From: Rhodophyticola sp017644125
GTDB taxonomy: Bacteria > Pseudomonadota > Alphaproteobacteria > Rhodobacterales > Rhodobacteraceae
Direction: 5' to 3' (one strand)
DNA length: 64,000 nucleotides
Assembly (NCBI RefSeq): GCF_042140125.1
Contig: NZ_CP159473.1
Shown: piece after piece, positions 47,121-57,600 of the stretch
Layout: the number at the start of each line of letters is the position of its first letter
Position numbering within the stretch: position 1 is the first letter of the stretch
Made by a program: the position numbers and the translations under genes
The notes under the pieces: model-generated
Seen by the model: only the letters and a program-made list of their open reading frames with translations
The model's database searches: none
What the model was told of the DNA's origin: nothing

Positions 47121-47741
47121 TCAGGGCGAAGCGACTGGTGACCGAACTTCGCTACGAGCGATAACGCCCTCGGCGTATTCGATCGCACGGGCAATGGTGT
47201 CGGTGTTTATGGGCGATCGGTTCGGGTGAATGTGCCCACCATGGCCGAATTCCTCTAGATGTCCGGCGGCATAGCGTTCCTGATAGTGCCGCAACTTGTC
47301 GATATCCCCGCACAGCGCCAGCGCGGCCAAGTGGGCAGAACCATATCCATCAAATCCAAGATGCAAAGGGCGCGTGCGATAGGCCTGCAACTGCGCGTCC
47401 AGGTCCTGCGCCTTGGCCCAAGCGACGGCCTGCTCTGCAGCCGCCTCGACCATATCCGGTGTCACCGGCTGCGCCTTGGCAAGGTTGTACTTGTCTTCGA
47501 TGATGAATGTCCGATGCTTACTTTTCCGCCCGCTTATGTATCCGGAAGCCGCATTAAACCAATCCACGCCTACACTACTGCGGGTCTGCAAGACTTGTGG
47601 TAGAGTCGGGCCATAGTTTCGAAGCTTCCAAATCGTTTCCAAAATCCGGTCGGCGAGAGCCAGCTCGGAGTATCGGTCGTAATCCAGGCCATTCTTCCAA
47701 CCCAACTCCTTGAATTTCTTGGCAACCTCGGCTGTGTTCAC
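47121..47741 (-). CDS. Putative immunity protein, in frame with the nuclease cassette
   Basis: A GTG at 47741 (MNTAEVAKKFKELGWKNG) lies about ten bases after GGAGGGG, inside the toxin frame, giving a 206-residue product. Other cassettes in the series have immunity genes directly after the toxin, whereas here nothing separates this frame's end from the next Rhs fragment, so the immunity function should lie here. One base shift just upstream would give a TAG stop (in GGTAGTGTC) and restore separate genes. The family is not recognised; no toxin motif is present. Confidence 0.5.
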   Translation of the reverse strand: MNTAEVAKKFKELGWKNGLDYDRYSELALADRILETIWKLRNYGPTLPQVLQTRSSVGVDWFNAASGYISGRKSKHRTFIIEDKYNLAKAQPVTPDMVEAAAEQAVAWAKAQDLDAQLQAYRTRPLHLGFDGYGSAHLAALALCGDIDKLRHYQERYAAGHLEEFGHGGHIHPNRSPINTDTIARAIEYAEGVIARSEVRSPVASP

Positions 47742-48569
47742 GACACTACCCCCTCCGAAGCGGATCGTCCTGACCTGGATCGGCCCCGATGGGATGCCGA
47801 CACGATCTCCGAAAAATCGCTCTGCGTTTGACCCAACAGGTCTTGCCGTCCCTCCTGCCCTGATCTCAGGGAAGAGATCCCTTTGGTTGCGCGTCAAACG
47901 TCCCGCACGTGTTTTGATCTCAATGGCACGAATAACACCAGATGGTGTTCGATACACCAAGTCAAGACGGGTCGCCCGACCGCCAGCGCCGCGGAACGTT
48001 ACCTCAGTTGCGACTGCGAATCCGCGACGCATGAGCCGCTCCGCGATCGAGTCTCGGAAGGCGTTGTGAGCCGCTCGCGCCTCTTGCAGCGCCTCTCCTG
48101 CCGCACGGCCGCCTGCGCTGCCTGCCACACATCCGGCGGTATCTGCAGCCGCCGCTCCCGCATTACCCGTCGAGGCATTGGCGACTGCGGATGCACAAGA
48201 GGCAACCCGATCCGCCGCAACAATCGTCGGCCCGGCGGCAACAAGCGCGTTACGGATGCTATTTGCAAGCCCGACCACGCCCCGGCCAATGTTGCCAACC
48301 GCGCTCCGCGCCATCTGCGCCGACTGACGGGCGAGGTTGCCATACTGCCCCGAAATCTCGCCACTCGGGTCCGTCCAGTTGTACGGATCGTTCTCCACGT
48401 ACGCGTAGAGATTCAGATCCCCGCTGGCGAAGCCGATCGGGTCGCGTTGCAGGAACCGGCCGGTCAGCGGGTCGTAGGGACCCCACGGGTCGTGGACGAA
48501 GCTCTCCGTCACGCCATCCAAGGTGACTGCGATCCGCCGGTCCAGCGCGTCATGGGCGTAGGAGATCAC
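47121..48569 (-). CDS. Orphan Rhs C-terminal cassette with PD-(D/E)XK nuclease tip
   Basis: The Rhs homology actually starts near 48763 (RLASHLSGLYD) without a start codon of its own; the GTG at 48569 (482 residues) is the first plausible start. The core is internally deleted: HDPWGPYDPLTGRFLQ joins two points about 100 residues apart in the main Rhs. After YVENDPYNWTDPSG, a helical segment leads to RLDLVYRTPSG, AIEIKTRAGRL and NQRDL, a clear D..E-x-K..Q restriction-nuclease-like set. The frame then runs on for about 206 more residues, which look like the immunity protein fused in frame. Probably a silent donor cassette. Confidence 0.8.
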   Translation of the reverse strand: MISYAHDALDRRIAVTLDGVTESFVHDPWGPYDPLTGRFLQRDPIGFASGDLNLYAYVENDPYNWTDPSGEISGQYGNLARQSAQMARSAVGNIGRGVVGLANSIRNALVAAGPTIVAADRVASCASAVANASTGNAGAAAADTAGCVAGSAGGRAAGEALQEARAAHNAFRDSIAERLMRRGFAVATEVTFRGAGGRATRLDLVYRTPSGVIRAIEIKTRAGRLTRNQRDLFPEIRAGGTARPVGSNAERFFGDRVGIPSGPIQVRTIRFGGGSVVNTAEVAKKFKELGWKNGLDYDRYSELALADRILETIWKLRNYGPTLPQVLQTRSSVGVDWFNAASGYISGRKSKHRTFIIEDKYNLAKAQPVTPDMVEAAAEQAVAWAKAQDLDAQLQAYRTRPLHLGFDGYGSAHLAALALCGDIDKLRHYQERYAAGHLEEFGHGGHIHPNRSPINTDTIARAIEYAEGVIARSEVRSPVASP

Positions 48570-48770
48570 CGAGACCCCGTCGGTCCAGCCGATCAGGCGG
48601 TTCTGCGAATTGTAGCTGTAGGTCTCGACCGCGCCCGTCGCCCGGTCCGTCCGGCTGACCCGGTTGCCGCGCGCGTCATAGGCGTAGGTGTAAGTGTCGT
48701 CCGAGAGGAGCTGGTTGTGCGGATTGGTGTCGTAAAGCCCGCTCAGATGGCTGGCGAGGCGGCTGCCCTG

Positions 48771-48986
48771 TTATCCTTCATCGAAGTATGCCCGGATCGA
48801 TCGAAAAGTCTTCGAGTAGATCCTCTCGAACTCCAGATTTTTTTCAGCTGTGTATTCTAGCTCCTCGAGGGCCAATAGCCATTCTCCAACCTCAAAGTAT
48901 CCCTGCGCGTAGCCTGTATCCAGTTCAGCGTTCTTTGCGGATTCGAGCGCTTGTTCCAATGCTGCTATCATTTCCCGTTCATTCAT
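48771..48986 (-). CDS. Putative immunity protein for the EndoU tip
   Basis: A 71-residue acidic, helical protein (MNEREMIAALEQALESAKNAELDTG.. EWLLALEELEYTAEKNLEF). Its ATG overlaps the toxin stop (TAATG) and AGGAAT lies upstream, so translation is coupled. The next Rhs core segment begins within about 10 bases of its stop. By position it should neutralise the EndoU nuclease; the small acidic character suits binding a basic RNase. Confidence 0.7.
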   Translation of the reverse strand: MNEREMIAALEQALESAKNAELDTGYAQGYFEVGEWLLALEELEYTAEKNLEFERIYSKTFRSIRAYFDEG

Positions 48987-50047
48987 TAGCGCGGATTCCT
49001 AACTACGCCCGGCCCGCTCACCGGCCACCCCGTTCGTATTCCACCATCTGGACCGACGACGACTTCGATTTCAATGCCATCAACGACACCACCTACGCGA
49101 ACTCCGCCCGGGGTTCGGGCCGGACCCCTCACATCACCGTTCTTCGCCACTTCCTCAATTGCGCCCAAGATTTCATCATCTGACATACTTGGAGGAAACT
49201 CGGTTTTTCCTGGGCGCCCGGTTCCCGCACGATGGCCACCACCGGTGCGGTCTCCATCGAGAATATGCTCAGCCCTGCCTTCTGGAAAATGGACGTCCTC
49301 AGGGTTGTATGGACGCTCTAGGTCACCTCGTTCAGTATCATCATCTAACGGCGGTCCGCCATTGTCACCAATACCGCGCTCGCCATCTCCGCTTTGGTTC
49401 ATCGCAACGCCGGTGCCAATGGCAGCAGCTGAGACGAGCGACGCGCGGATCGCGTTGACCAAGTTCAGGACACCGCCGAAAAGTCCGCTCAGACCAGTGG
49501 ACATGCCCGCACTGCGGCCGATTGTTGCTGCGCCATCCACAGCCGTCAGCCCACTCGGATCGGTCCAGTTGTAGGGATCGTTCTCCACGTACGCGTAGAG
49601 ATTCAGATCCCCGCTGGCGAAGCCGATCGGGTCGCGTTGCAGGAACCGGCCGGTCAGCGGGTCGTAGGCCCGGGCGCGATAGTGGATCAGGCCCGTTCGC
49701 GCATCATGCTCGCGGGAGGTGAAGCCGTAGCGGACCTCCTCCGTGCCCTGCACGAGCGTCCGCTGGCCGAAGCTGTCGTAGTCGTATTCCGCCGCCACGG
49801 CCCCGGTCGAGACCGACACCGCCAGGATCACCGAGCCGAGGCGGTTGCGGAACAGCTCCAGCGCCGTGCCGGTCCCGCCCGCCGTGGTCCCGGCATAGCG
49901 CTCATAGGCCAGCGGCTCGTCCACCTCGGGCCCGTGCAGCCAGCGCCGCACCAGCGCCCCGTCCTCGAAATCGAGCAGGACGTCGTTGGCGATGGAGGAG
50001 TACGGGCTCCACGGGTCGTAAACGAAGCTCTCCGTCACGCCATCCAA
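48986..50047 (-). CDS. Orphan Rhs C-terminal cassette with EndoU RNase tip
   Basis: Rhs homology begins near 50131 (NRLIGWTDG), directly after an in-frame TAG, so no normal start exists; 50047 is only a TTG. About 190 residues of intact core reach YVENDPYNWTDPSGL. The linker contains ERGIGDNGGPPLDDD. The tip reads HILDGDRTGGGHRAGTG, then KTEFPPSMSDDEI, and ends VEVVVGPDGGIRTGWP..VRNPR. This is the bacterial EndoU pattern (catalytic His in HILDGD and GGGH, then a Lys), an RNase family used in CDI, Rhs and MafB toxins. Immunity gene 48771 follows with an overlapping start. Confidence 0.88.
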   Translation of the reverse strand: MDGVTESFVYDPWSPYSSIANDVLLDFEDGALVRRWLHGPEVDEPLAYERYAGTTAGGTGTALELFRNRLGSVILAVSVSTGAVAAEYDYDSFGQRTLVQGTEEVRYGFTSREHDARTGLIHYRARAYDPLTGRFLQRDPIGFASGDLNLYAYVENDPYNWTDPSGLTAVDGAATIGRSAGMSTGLSGLFGGVLNLVNAIRASLVSAAAIGTGVAMNQSGDGERGIGDNGGPPLDDDTERGDLERPYNPEDVHFPEGRAEHILDGDRTGGGHRAGTGRPGKTEFPPSMSDDEILGAIEEVAKNGDVRGPARTPGGVRVGGVVDGIEIEVVVGPDGGIRTGWPVSGPGVVRNPR

Positions 50048-50161
50048 GGTGACTGCGATCCGCCGGTCCAGCGCGTCATGGGCGTAGGAGATCGCCGAGA
50101 CCCCGTCGGTCCAGCCGATCAGGCGGTTCTAACGGAAAGGCTTCAGAGGAAAAACCTCAAA

Positions 50162-50449
50162 CTAAGATCGAATTATTGCAGTGCGGTTTAGCCCCTTAGG
50201 AAACCAAATTCCTCGCTCGATAAAGACGCCCATGTTTTTCTTGACATGATCGTTTTCGATGTCGTCAAACGAGATTTCTCTCAAACTTGAAATGGTAAGT
50301 GACTGGCGTGAACCGATAGCATCTCGCTGGATAATTCCTTTCGCATCATTATCGTTGTAAGCTGTCACGCCGATTCCCATGGGGAAGGGATTTTTTTCCA
50401 GTTCAGTGTGGGCTGTTATCTCTACCCAGTAGGATGTAAGGGACATCAT
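50162..50449 (-). CDS. Putative immunity protein for the nucleotidyltransferase-like tip
   Basis: A 95-residue, AT-rich gene whose ATG overlaps the toxin stop (TGATG). The protein (SYWVEITAHTELEKNPFPMGIGVTAYNDNDAKGII.. LNRTAIIRS) looks like a compact alpha-beta fold of unknown family. By position it is the cognate antidote. Next downstream is a 30-base gap and then the core of the EndoU cassette. Confidence 0.7.
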   Translation of the reverse strand: MMSLTSYWVEITAHTELEKNPFPMGIGVTAYNDNDAKGIIQRDAIGSRQSLTISSLREISFDDIENDHVKKNMGVFIERGIWFPKGLNRTAIIRS

Positions 50450-51324
50450 CAGTTTCGTATCCGTATTGGTCTTGTACCGGGCTCGAACCTGATCGACTCC
50501 GAACCCGATTCCGGTGTTCCGCTCAACAATCCTGTATCTGGGTCCAAGCCCGGAAGACGATCTTCGAGTGCCTCGAAATTTGGTCGGTTTGCACCCGCAG
50601 TTGTGTAATCAATGTCGCTGCGGGTACCTTCACCCTTGCCAATCGGTAGATCACTGCCGACATTTCGGCGATCCCCGTTGGCTGCTGAACCAACAACATC
50701 CAAAGGCCGCTGTGCTTCCTCGACAACATCTTGTATCTCGTCAACTTCTTGGTCGGTGAGGTCACCAAGATCATCTGGATCAGTTTCATCTTCAAGACGG
50801 CCATCATTGCTTTGGCTCATCACTGCGCTCGCTGCACCCGCGATGTTATTGTAACCGCGCAGAGCGTTCGCAAAACGTTGTGCGAAGCCCAAGATACCGC
50901 TGAACACGGGCGTCAGACCACCCCGAATGGCGCTATCGCGTTGGATTCCTCCTACGAGCCCAGCGATACTTCCCGAAAGCCCGCTCGGGTCCGTCCAGTT
51001 GTACGGATCGTTCTCCACATAGGCGTAGAGGTTCAGGTCGCCGCTGGCGAAGCCGATCGGGTCGCGTTGCAGGAACTGCCCGGTCAGCGGGTCGTAAGCC
51101 CGCGCGCGGTAGTGGATGAGGCCCGTAAGCGGGTCATGCTCGCGGGACGTGAAGCCGTAGCTGACCTCCTCGGTGCCCTGCACGAGCGTCCGCTGGCCGA
51201 AGCTGTCATAGTCGTACTCAGCCGCCACGGCCCCGGTCGAGACCGACACCGCCAGGATCACCGAGCCGAGACGGTTGCGGAACAGCTCCAGCGCCTCAAT
51301 GGGACTTGGAAACGGATAGGTCAC
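50449..51324 (-). CDS. Orphan Rhs C-terminal cassette with nucleotidyltransferase-like tip
   Basis: Homology to the Rhs core starts at ALELFRNRLGSVIL, one base after the stop of the preceding immunity gene, and runs about 95 residues to YVENDPYNWTDPSGL. A GTG at 51324, lying within the 3' end of that immunity gene, could start a 291-residue product. The tip contains VGSDLPIGKGEGTRSDIDY, which fits the nucleotidyltransferase pattern hG[GS]-x(9-13)-Dh[DE], and a later RFEPG could supply the third acid. A toxin that adds nucleotides to RNA or protein is therefore plausible but untested. Confidence 0.7.
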   Translation of the reverse strand: MTYPFPSPIEALELFRNRLGSVILAVSVSTGAVAAEYDYDSFGQRTLVQGTEEVSYGFTSREHDPLTGLIHYRARAYDPLTGQFLQRDPIGFASGDLNLYAYVENDPYNWTDPSGLSGSIAGLVGGIQRDSAIRGGLTPVFSGILGFAQRFANALRGYNNIAGAASAVMSQSNDGRLEDETDPDDLGDLTDQEVDEIQDVVEEAQRPLDVVGSAANGDRRNVGSDLPIGKGEGTRSDIDYTTAGANRPNFEALEDRLPGLDPDTGLLSGTPESGSESIRFEPGTRPIRIRN

Positions 51325-51643
51325 CTACTCGATATGGCTTGTCGTAGGCTAAAGGTTTCCAGAACGCTAATTCGAGCCCACCGCTTTCGCTCTTCAGCAA
51401 GTCGAAATACACCTCTTTTGCGTCTGTAAGATCGTACAGGGTCCACGAGTGAACCAAGTACCTCGGGCCATGTAACTGGTTAGTAAAAAAAAACTTGTCG
51501 GGCGCCGTTGACATGTGCCACCTGCCGTCGGGCAGCGCTATGCTGCGGTCAAGATCGCTTGCGAGCCGTCTCAACGCAATGAAATCCTCGGCCGCAACCG
51601 GTTGCCACATACTATTGGGCGCGGGGGAACGCTGTTCCGACAT
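51296..51643 (-). CDS. Putative immunity protein for the main Rhs toxin
   Basis: A 115-residue protein whose ATG (51643, preceded by GAGG) lies 32 bases inside the end of the rhs gene. The sequence (DFIALRRLASDLDRSIALPDGRWHM.. WTLYDLTDAKEVYFDLLKSESGG) has no signal peptide, as expected for a cytosolic antidote. No family was recognised. Its last bases overlap the possible GTG of the next orphan cassette. Confidence 0.75.
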   Translation of the reverse strand: MSEQRSPAPNSMWQPVAAEDFIALRRLASDLDRSIALPDGRWHMSTAPDKFFFTNQLHGPRYLVHSWTLYDLTDAKEVYFDLLKSESGGLELAFWKPLAYDKPYRVGDLSVSKSH

Positions 51644-54600
51644 TTATACCTCGTCCAGGCACGTGCCTCGCACGGAATTCCACGGTCTGCCCGTTGATTT
51701 GAATGGTTCCGACATATTGGCTTCCTGGCTCTTGCAAGTGACCTTGCCGAAGCAGATTACCGAGCTCATTGCGGATCTCCTCTCGAACGACGTTGCTGTC
51801 AATTCCGGTTCCCTCGAAATGGCGATCAAGATGCCAACGATCGTTGGCGTTACCTTCGCTGATGGTAGCCGTGGCTGCCAGTGTCGCAAGAAGCGCGGAC
51901 GTTGGGTCCAAAGGGTCAGGAGGACCGATATTGGGATCATCGTCCAGCGGCGGCCCATCGTTGTCGCCAATGCCTCTTTCATCGTCGGTACCATCGCCAC
52001 TCTGATTTAGCACGGTGTCCAAGGCATTTGAGCCGGTCATGTAGCTTGCGATCCCAGTGGCAAGGCCAAGCAGCGCATTTCCGATACCGCTGAACCAGCC
52101 GCCAGTAGCGACGCCAGTACCAAGAGGAACAGCCCGCGCTGCCATTACCAACCCACTCGGGTCGGTGAAGTTGTACGGGTCGTTCTCCACATAGGCGTAG
52201 AGGTTCAGGTCTCCGCTGGCGAAGCCGATGGGATCGCGTTGCAGGAACTGACCCGTCAACGGATCATACGCCCGCGCGCGGTAGTGGATCAGGCCCGTGA
52301 GCGCGTCATGCTCGCGGGCGGTGAAGCCGTAGCGGACCTCCTCCGTGCCCTGCACAAGCGTGCGCTGCCCGAAGCTGTCATAGTCGTACTCAGCCGCCAC
52401 GGCCCCGGTCGAGACCGACACCGCCAGGATCACCGAGCCCAGGCGGTTCCGGAACAGCTCCAGCGCCGTGCCGCTGCCGCCCGCCGTGGTCCCGGCATAG
52501 CGCTCATAGGCCAGAGGCTCGTCCACCTCGGGCCCGTGCAGCCAGCGCCGCACCAGCGCCCCGTCCTCGAAATCGAGCAGGACGTCATTGGCGATGGTCG
52601 AATAGGGGCTCCACGGGTCGTGGACGAAGCTCTCCGTCACGCCATCCAAGGTGACTGCGATCCGCCGGTCCAGCGCGTCATGGGCGTAGGAGATCACCGA
52701 GACCCCGTCGGTCCAGCCGATCAGGCGGTTCTGCGAATCGTAGCTGTAGGTCTCCACCGCGCCCGTCGCCCGGTCCGTCCGGCTGATCCGGTTGCCGCGG
52801 GCGTCATAGGTGTAGGTGTAAGTGTCGTCCGAGAGGAGCTGGTTGTGCGGGTTCGTGTCGTAAAGCCCGCTCAGATGGCTGGCGAGGCGGTTGCCCTCGG
52901 CGTCATAGGCGTAATCCTCGATCGGGATCGGCACGCCGCCCTGGTCGGCCGGCACGCCCTCGGACACAAGGATCACGCGGTTCAGGTCGTCATAGGCGAG
53001 CGTCAAGGACCGCGCGGGGTCGCGGGTATCGACGATCTGCTCCAGCTGCCCGTCAGGCGCGTAGTCATAGGCGAGATCGGTGAGCGTGACGCCCGACTGG
53101 ACATGGGTCAGCGTGGCGAGGAGGCCGTTTTGATAGCTCATGGTGGAGCTTCGGCCGATCGAGGCGGTGAGCGAGGTGCGCCGCCCCTCTCCGTCGTAGC
53201 CGAAATCGTAGGTCGACCCCCAGGGCGAGGTCAGTTGTGTCAGGCGATCCTCGACATCGTAGGCATAGGCATAGGTCCCACCGAGGCTGTCGGTCAGACC
53301 GATCCGCCGGTCGAGCGCGTCGTAGGTATAGGTCAGCGTGACCGCTGGCTGCGGGCCGACGGTGCCGTCTGTCGTGGTGGTGGCGACACGATTGCGGGCG
53401 TCGTAGGTGAAGGTCACCCGGCTGTCGTTGTCGGCGGCCAGCGTGAGGTTGCCCCGCGGGTCATAGCCGTAGGTCAGCGTGTTGTCGGGTGTGACAACCT
53501 GGGTCCGGCGCGAAAGGCCATCGTAGGTTGCCGTCTCGATCAGCCCGTCCTCGCGCGTGAGCGCCACGAGGTTGCCGCGGTCGTCATAGGCCCGCGCGAT
53601 AGTCAGGCCCAACGGGTCCGTCCGCGTGGTCATCCGATCGAGCGGATCGTAGGCGAAGTTCGTGGTGCCGGCCCGGCCATCCGTCACGCTGAGGATGTTG
53701 TCGCGGTCATCATGGGCGAAGGTCTTGATGAATCCCTCGGGATCGATCGTCTCGATCAGACGGCTGACCGCATCGTAGTCGTAGGTGTGGATGGCACCAT
53801 CGCCGCTGATGTGCTGTGTGATCTCGCCCGCGAGGTTGTAGGTGCGCTGGATCAGGCCCTCTGCGGGGTCATCCACGGCGACGAGACGTTCCAATGCGTC
53901 GTAGGTCATCGTGGTGACGAGGCCCGTTTCATCGGTGATCGTCGCCAGGTTGCCGACGGCGTCGTAGGTGTAGGTCGTTATCCCGTCGATCTGGACGCCG
54001 TCGGCCCCGGTCACCTCGACGCTGAGGACCCGGTTCATCAGATCGAAACTGCGCTGGATCCGGCGTTCGATGGGCGTGCCCACGGCCTCGGCGATGGTGG
54101 TGATATTGCCGGCGGTGTCGTAGGTCATCTGGGTGATCGACCCGTCGGCATAGGTGATCAGGGTGAGGTTCTCGCGATCATCGTAGTCGAACAGGGTCAC
54201 ATTGCCATTTTCATCGGTGCGGGACGCCAGAAGACCCGTTGCGGTGTAGGTAAAACGCCGCACGCCGCCCTCGGGATCGAAGATGGCGGTGACCTCGCCA
54301 TCCCCATCGTACTCGTAACGCGTCTCGAAGCCATCGGCATCGACCCTGCGTGTGACGTTGCTGAACTCCGGTTCGTACTCGTAGCGCATCGTGCGCTCTT
54401 GCGGCGTCCCGACGGCTTCGGTGATGCGTGTCACATTTCCGAGAGCATCATATTCAAGCTCGTCGATCCGGACCAGAGCGGTCGGCGCGAGCTGACGCGC
54501 ACGGTCAGCGCCAGCTGTCGCGCCGGATCCCGATGCAACGCTGCCCAATGGGCGTTCGATACGAACCACGAGGTTCTGATCGTTTCTGATCAACCGCGTG

Positions 54601-57600
54601 ATGCGTCCGAGAGGATCCGTGATCTGGATGATGGAGCCGAATTCGTTGACGATGACCTCACTGACCTCACCGTTTCGATCGGTGAGTGTCGTGACGCGGT
54701 CTTCGGGCGCTACGTAGACAAACGGTTGTGGCGGCACCCCTCCAAGGCCATCAACGAGGCCCAAGGAAGAGGCAACCTGCGCTGCGATCATGGATCCGTC
54801 GGGCATCGTTCCGCCGGTCATGTTGCCGACCGCATCGAATGTGTATGTGCTGGTGTTGCCGTTCTGATTTGTCGTGCTGACAAGACGCCCTTGATCATCG
54901 TAGCTGAAGCTGACCGTGCCGCCTTCGGGTTCGGTTATGCCGAGCAGGTCGCCGGTTTGATCCTCGTACTCGAAGCTCGTTTCCCGGCCATCGGGGTAAC
55001 GGATCAAGGCAAGTCTGAGGTTCTCGTCGTAGACCATCTCGGTGACACCACCGATCTGATCAGTTATGGTTAGCAATTCACCGTTGGTCCCATAGGCGAA
55101 GTCGCGGCGGTTGCCCTGCGTGTCGATCTCGGCTGTTTGAAGGCCCGCGGCATCAAAGAGGATCACCGTGCCGTCGGTGTAGCGGCGTTCCCACCCGCCG
55201 TCCGGCAATCGGGAAAGCTGCGAAAACTCGCCGTCGCGTGGGATGAAGTTGCCAGTCGCCGACGGCTGGGAAAAGTGAACTCGCACGACGAATGTGCCGG
55301 AGGACACCAAGTCGAGGCTTCCATCGCCGTCAACGTCGGCAAGGTCGATGTAGGTAGCCGAATAAGGTACATCGCCAAACTCAAACGGAGCAAAACCCCC
55401 GCTGCCATTACCGGGCAAGACCGCGATCTCCCTTCCCGCCGAGAGCAAGACGTCTTCGATGCCGTCGCGATTGATGTCTTCAACGAAAAGGAAATACCTT
55501 GTGAAATTGCCCGGGCGGGGAAGATTCACGGCCGGTTGAAAGGCACGGCCAGAATCATTGACGAATAGCTGAACAGCGCTCTCTCCACTCCAAACGACGT
55601 CCAAGAGGCCATCTTGATTGACGTCTATGAGGTCAAAGAAATCCCCGAGGAAAACCGGGGGATTAGCCCCAAGTGCTGTTCGCACAAATGCATAGCTTCG
55701 GGCACCAGTCGCAAAGGCGATGTGCACACCCTCTTCCCGGGTGCGAAACGCGACATCTTTTCTCCCATCATTATCAATATCGGCGACGATCACCTGTAGC
55801 GGGCGATCGCCGAAGGACCGATTGACCACTCTGACCAGTGAGCGCCCGGACGGACCGCCATAGCTGATGTACACTTCATCGCGCGCGATAAAACCGCTCC
55901 CGCTAGCGCTTATGAAAACGATATCATCGAAACCGTCGTTATCCATATCAGCGACCGTGACATCATTGATGCTGACGTCGGCCGTGGAAATACCCAATAG
56001 TTGGTTGCTGAATTCGCCAAAACCATTGTTGCTCAAGAAACCGTAACCGTCCTGCAACTGCAGGACATATGCGATATCGAGGTTGCCGTTGTTTGAAAGG
56101 TCTCCGGCCGCGGTGCTTGCGAGGTTGGGCGTATACTGACCGGTCGTGACCTCGTTCGGATTCGCCACGACAAAGGGCTCCGCAAGGCGCAGATCGCGGT
56201 TGCCGAAATTGGTTATGAAACCGATCGACCCCGTTCCGCTATCGCCAAACGAAACATCAAGATCACCATCTCCATCATAATCCCGCGCGAGCACGGTCTG
56301 AACTCCACGGGCCGGAAACTCCAAAGGCTCTTCGGTAAACTGCGTAATGGTCGGCTCAGGTTCGAACACAACGATCTCGTCGTCGTCTACGATGGAAACC
56401 GTTCCATCAGGCGCCTGTACCAGCTGCTGGAGGCCGTCGATCGACCAGCCGCGGCCATAGGGGCTATCCGTCCGGTTCTGCACATGGAGGTCGGCGGCGT
56501 GGGACGAAGCCACGGTCGAGCAGGCATATCGCGCCTCGGCCACGAAGTCGTAGGCGTAGTTGCCACTGTCATACCCCGTTGCGTCGAAGACGGCCGACTG
56601 ACGTATAGAGACCTCTTCACCAACCAATGCGGGCGTGTAGCCGTCACTCCGAATTCTCGGCGTCCATTCCGCCGTGTCGGCGATCGAAAGACCACCGATC
56701 TCCAGACGCGTGGACAGGGAAACCGGCAGCGAACTCGTCGACGTGATCGTCACGTCTCCCGCCACGATCACGGTCGGATCGGCGGCGCGGGAATGGTAGC
56801 TGAGTGCGATCTGCTGATCCTGGTCGAATGCGCGGTAGGATGGCAGAACGTAGATTTCTTCCAGATTGCCGTTGAGCGGGGTCGCCATTCGGTTGCCGTT
56901 GGTCTGATCGGTCGAGGCCATGGTGATCGGCGGTTGCGGCAAGAAGGTGAACTGGGCCCCGCCTGTCAGACGTGGAACGACACCGCTGACCGTCGAAGCG
57001 CCCAGATCGACACCGGCCGCGGCGGTTTGCAGGAATTGGCCGTTGATCGGGCTGCGCCGCCAAAGCCCTAGCTCGGTTGCTTCCGGCAGCAGGTCGACAT
57101 TGGGGGCACTGACCGTGAAACCGGCCGTGAAATTGGCGCCCGTTGCATCCAACGAGTAGATGCGGCAAGTTTGGGTCCCGTCAGGGAAGCCTTCGGTCTC
57201 GAACAGCTCAGGCAGCGTTCCGAGGCATACATCGCCAGAATATAGCGCCCCGGTCTGGTCGCGTATCGTATCAGCGGGAATTCGAACGGTCACGCCCGAT
57301 GCAACACCCGACAAAACCGTTTCGGCGCCTGCGACCACCGTAGTGCATCCGTCATTGAGTGGCGCGAGGAGGAAGTCCGGCGCTAGGTCACGTTCTTGGT
57401 TCTCCGTGATGCGAATGACCCGGGTTGTGGACAGGTAGCCACCCGGGCCCCCGTCAGCTGACGGCTCGACGAAGACTTGGTCCGTTCCGGCGGTCAAACC
57501 TCCGAAGCGGAACGTGCCATCGGCCTGCGTGACGCCGATCAATGCCGCATCGCGCAGCCGCACGGGAATTCCCGCAAGCGGCGTATCGACGCCATTCGCA

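Noticed and set aside
46681..47141. Possible plus-strand small genes between the autotransporter and the nuclease cassette
   Set aside because: Part of the region is antisense of an rhs remnant and the rest has no conserved frame.
52239..55073. Long plus-strand open frame (944 codons) opposite the rhs gene
   Set aside because: It is the mirror of the Rhs YD repeats; the translated sequence is low-complexity and lacks domain structure, while the minus strand gives a clear repeat protein.
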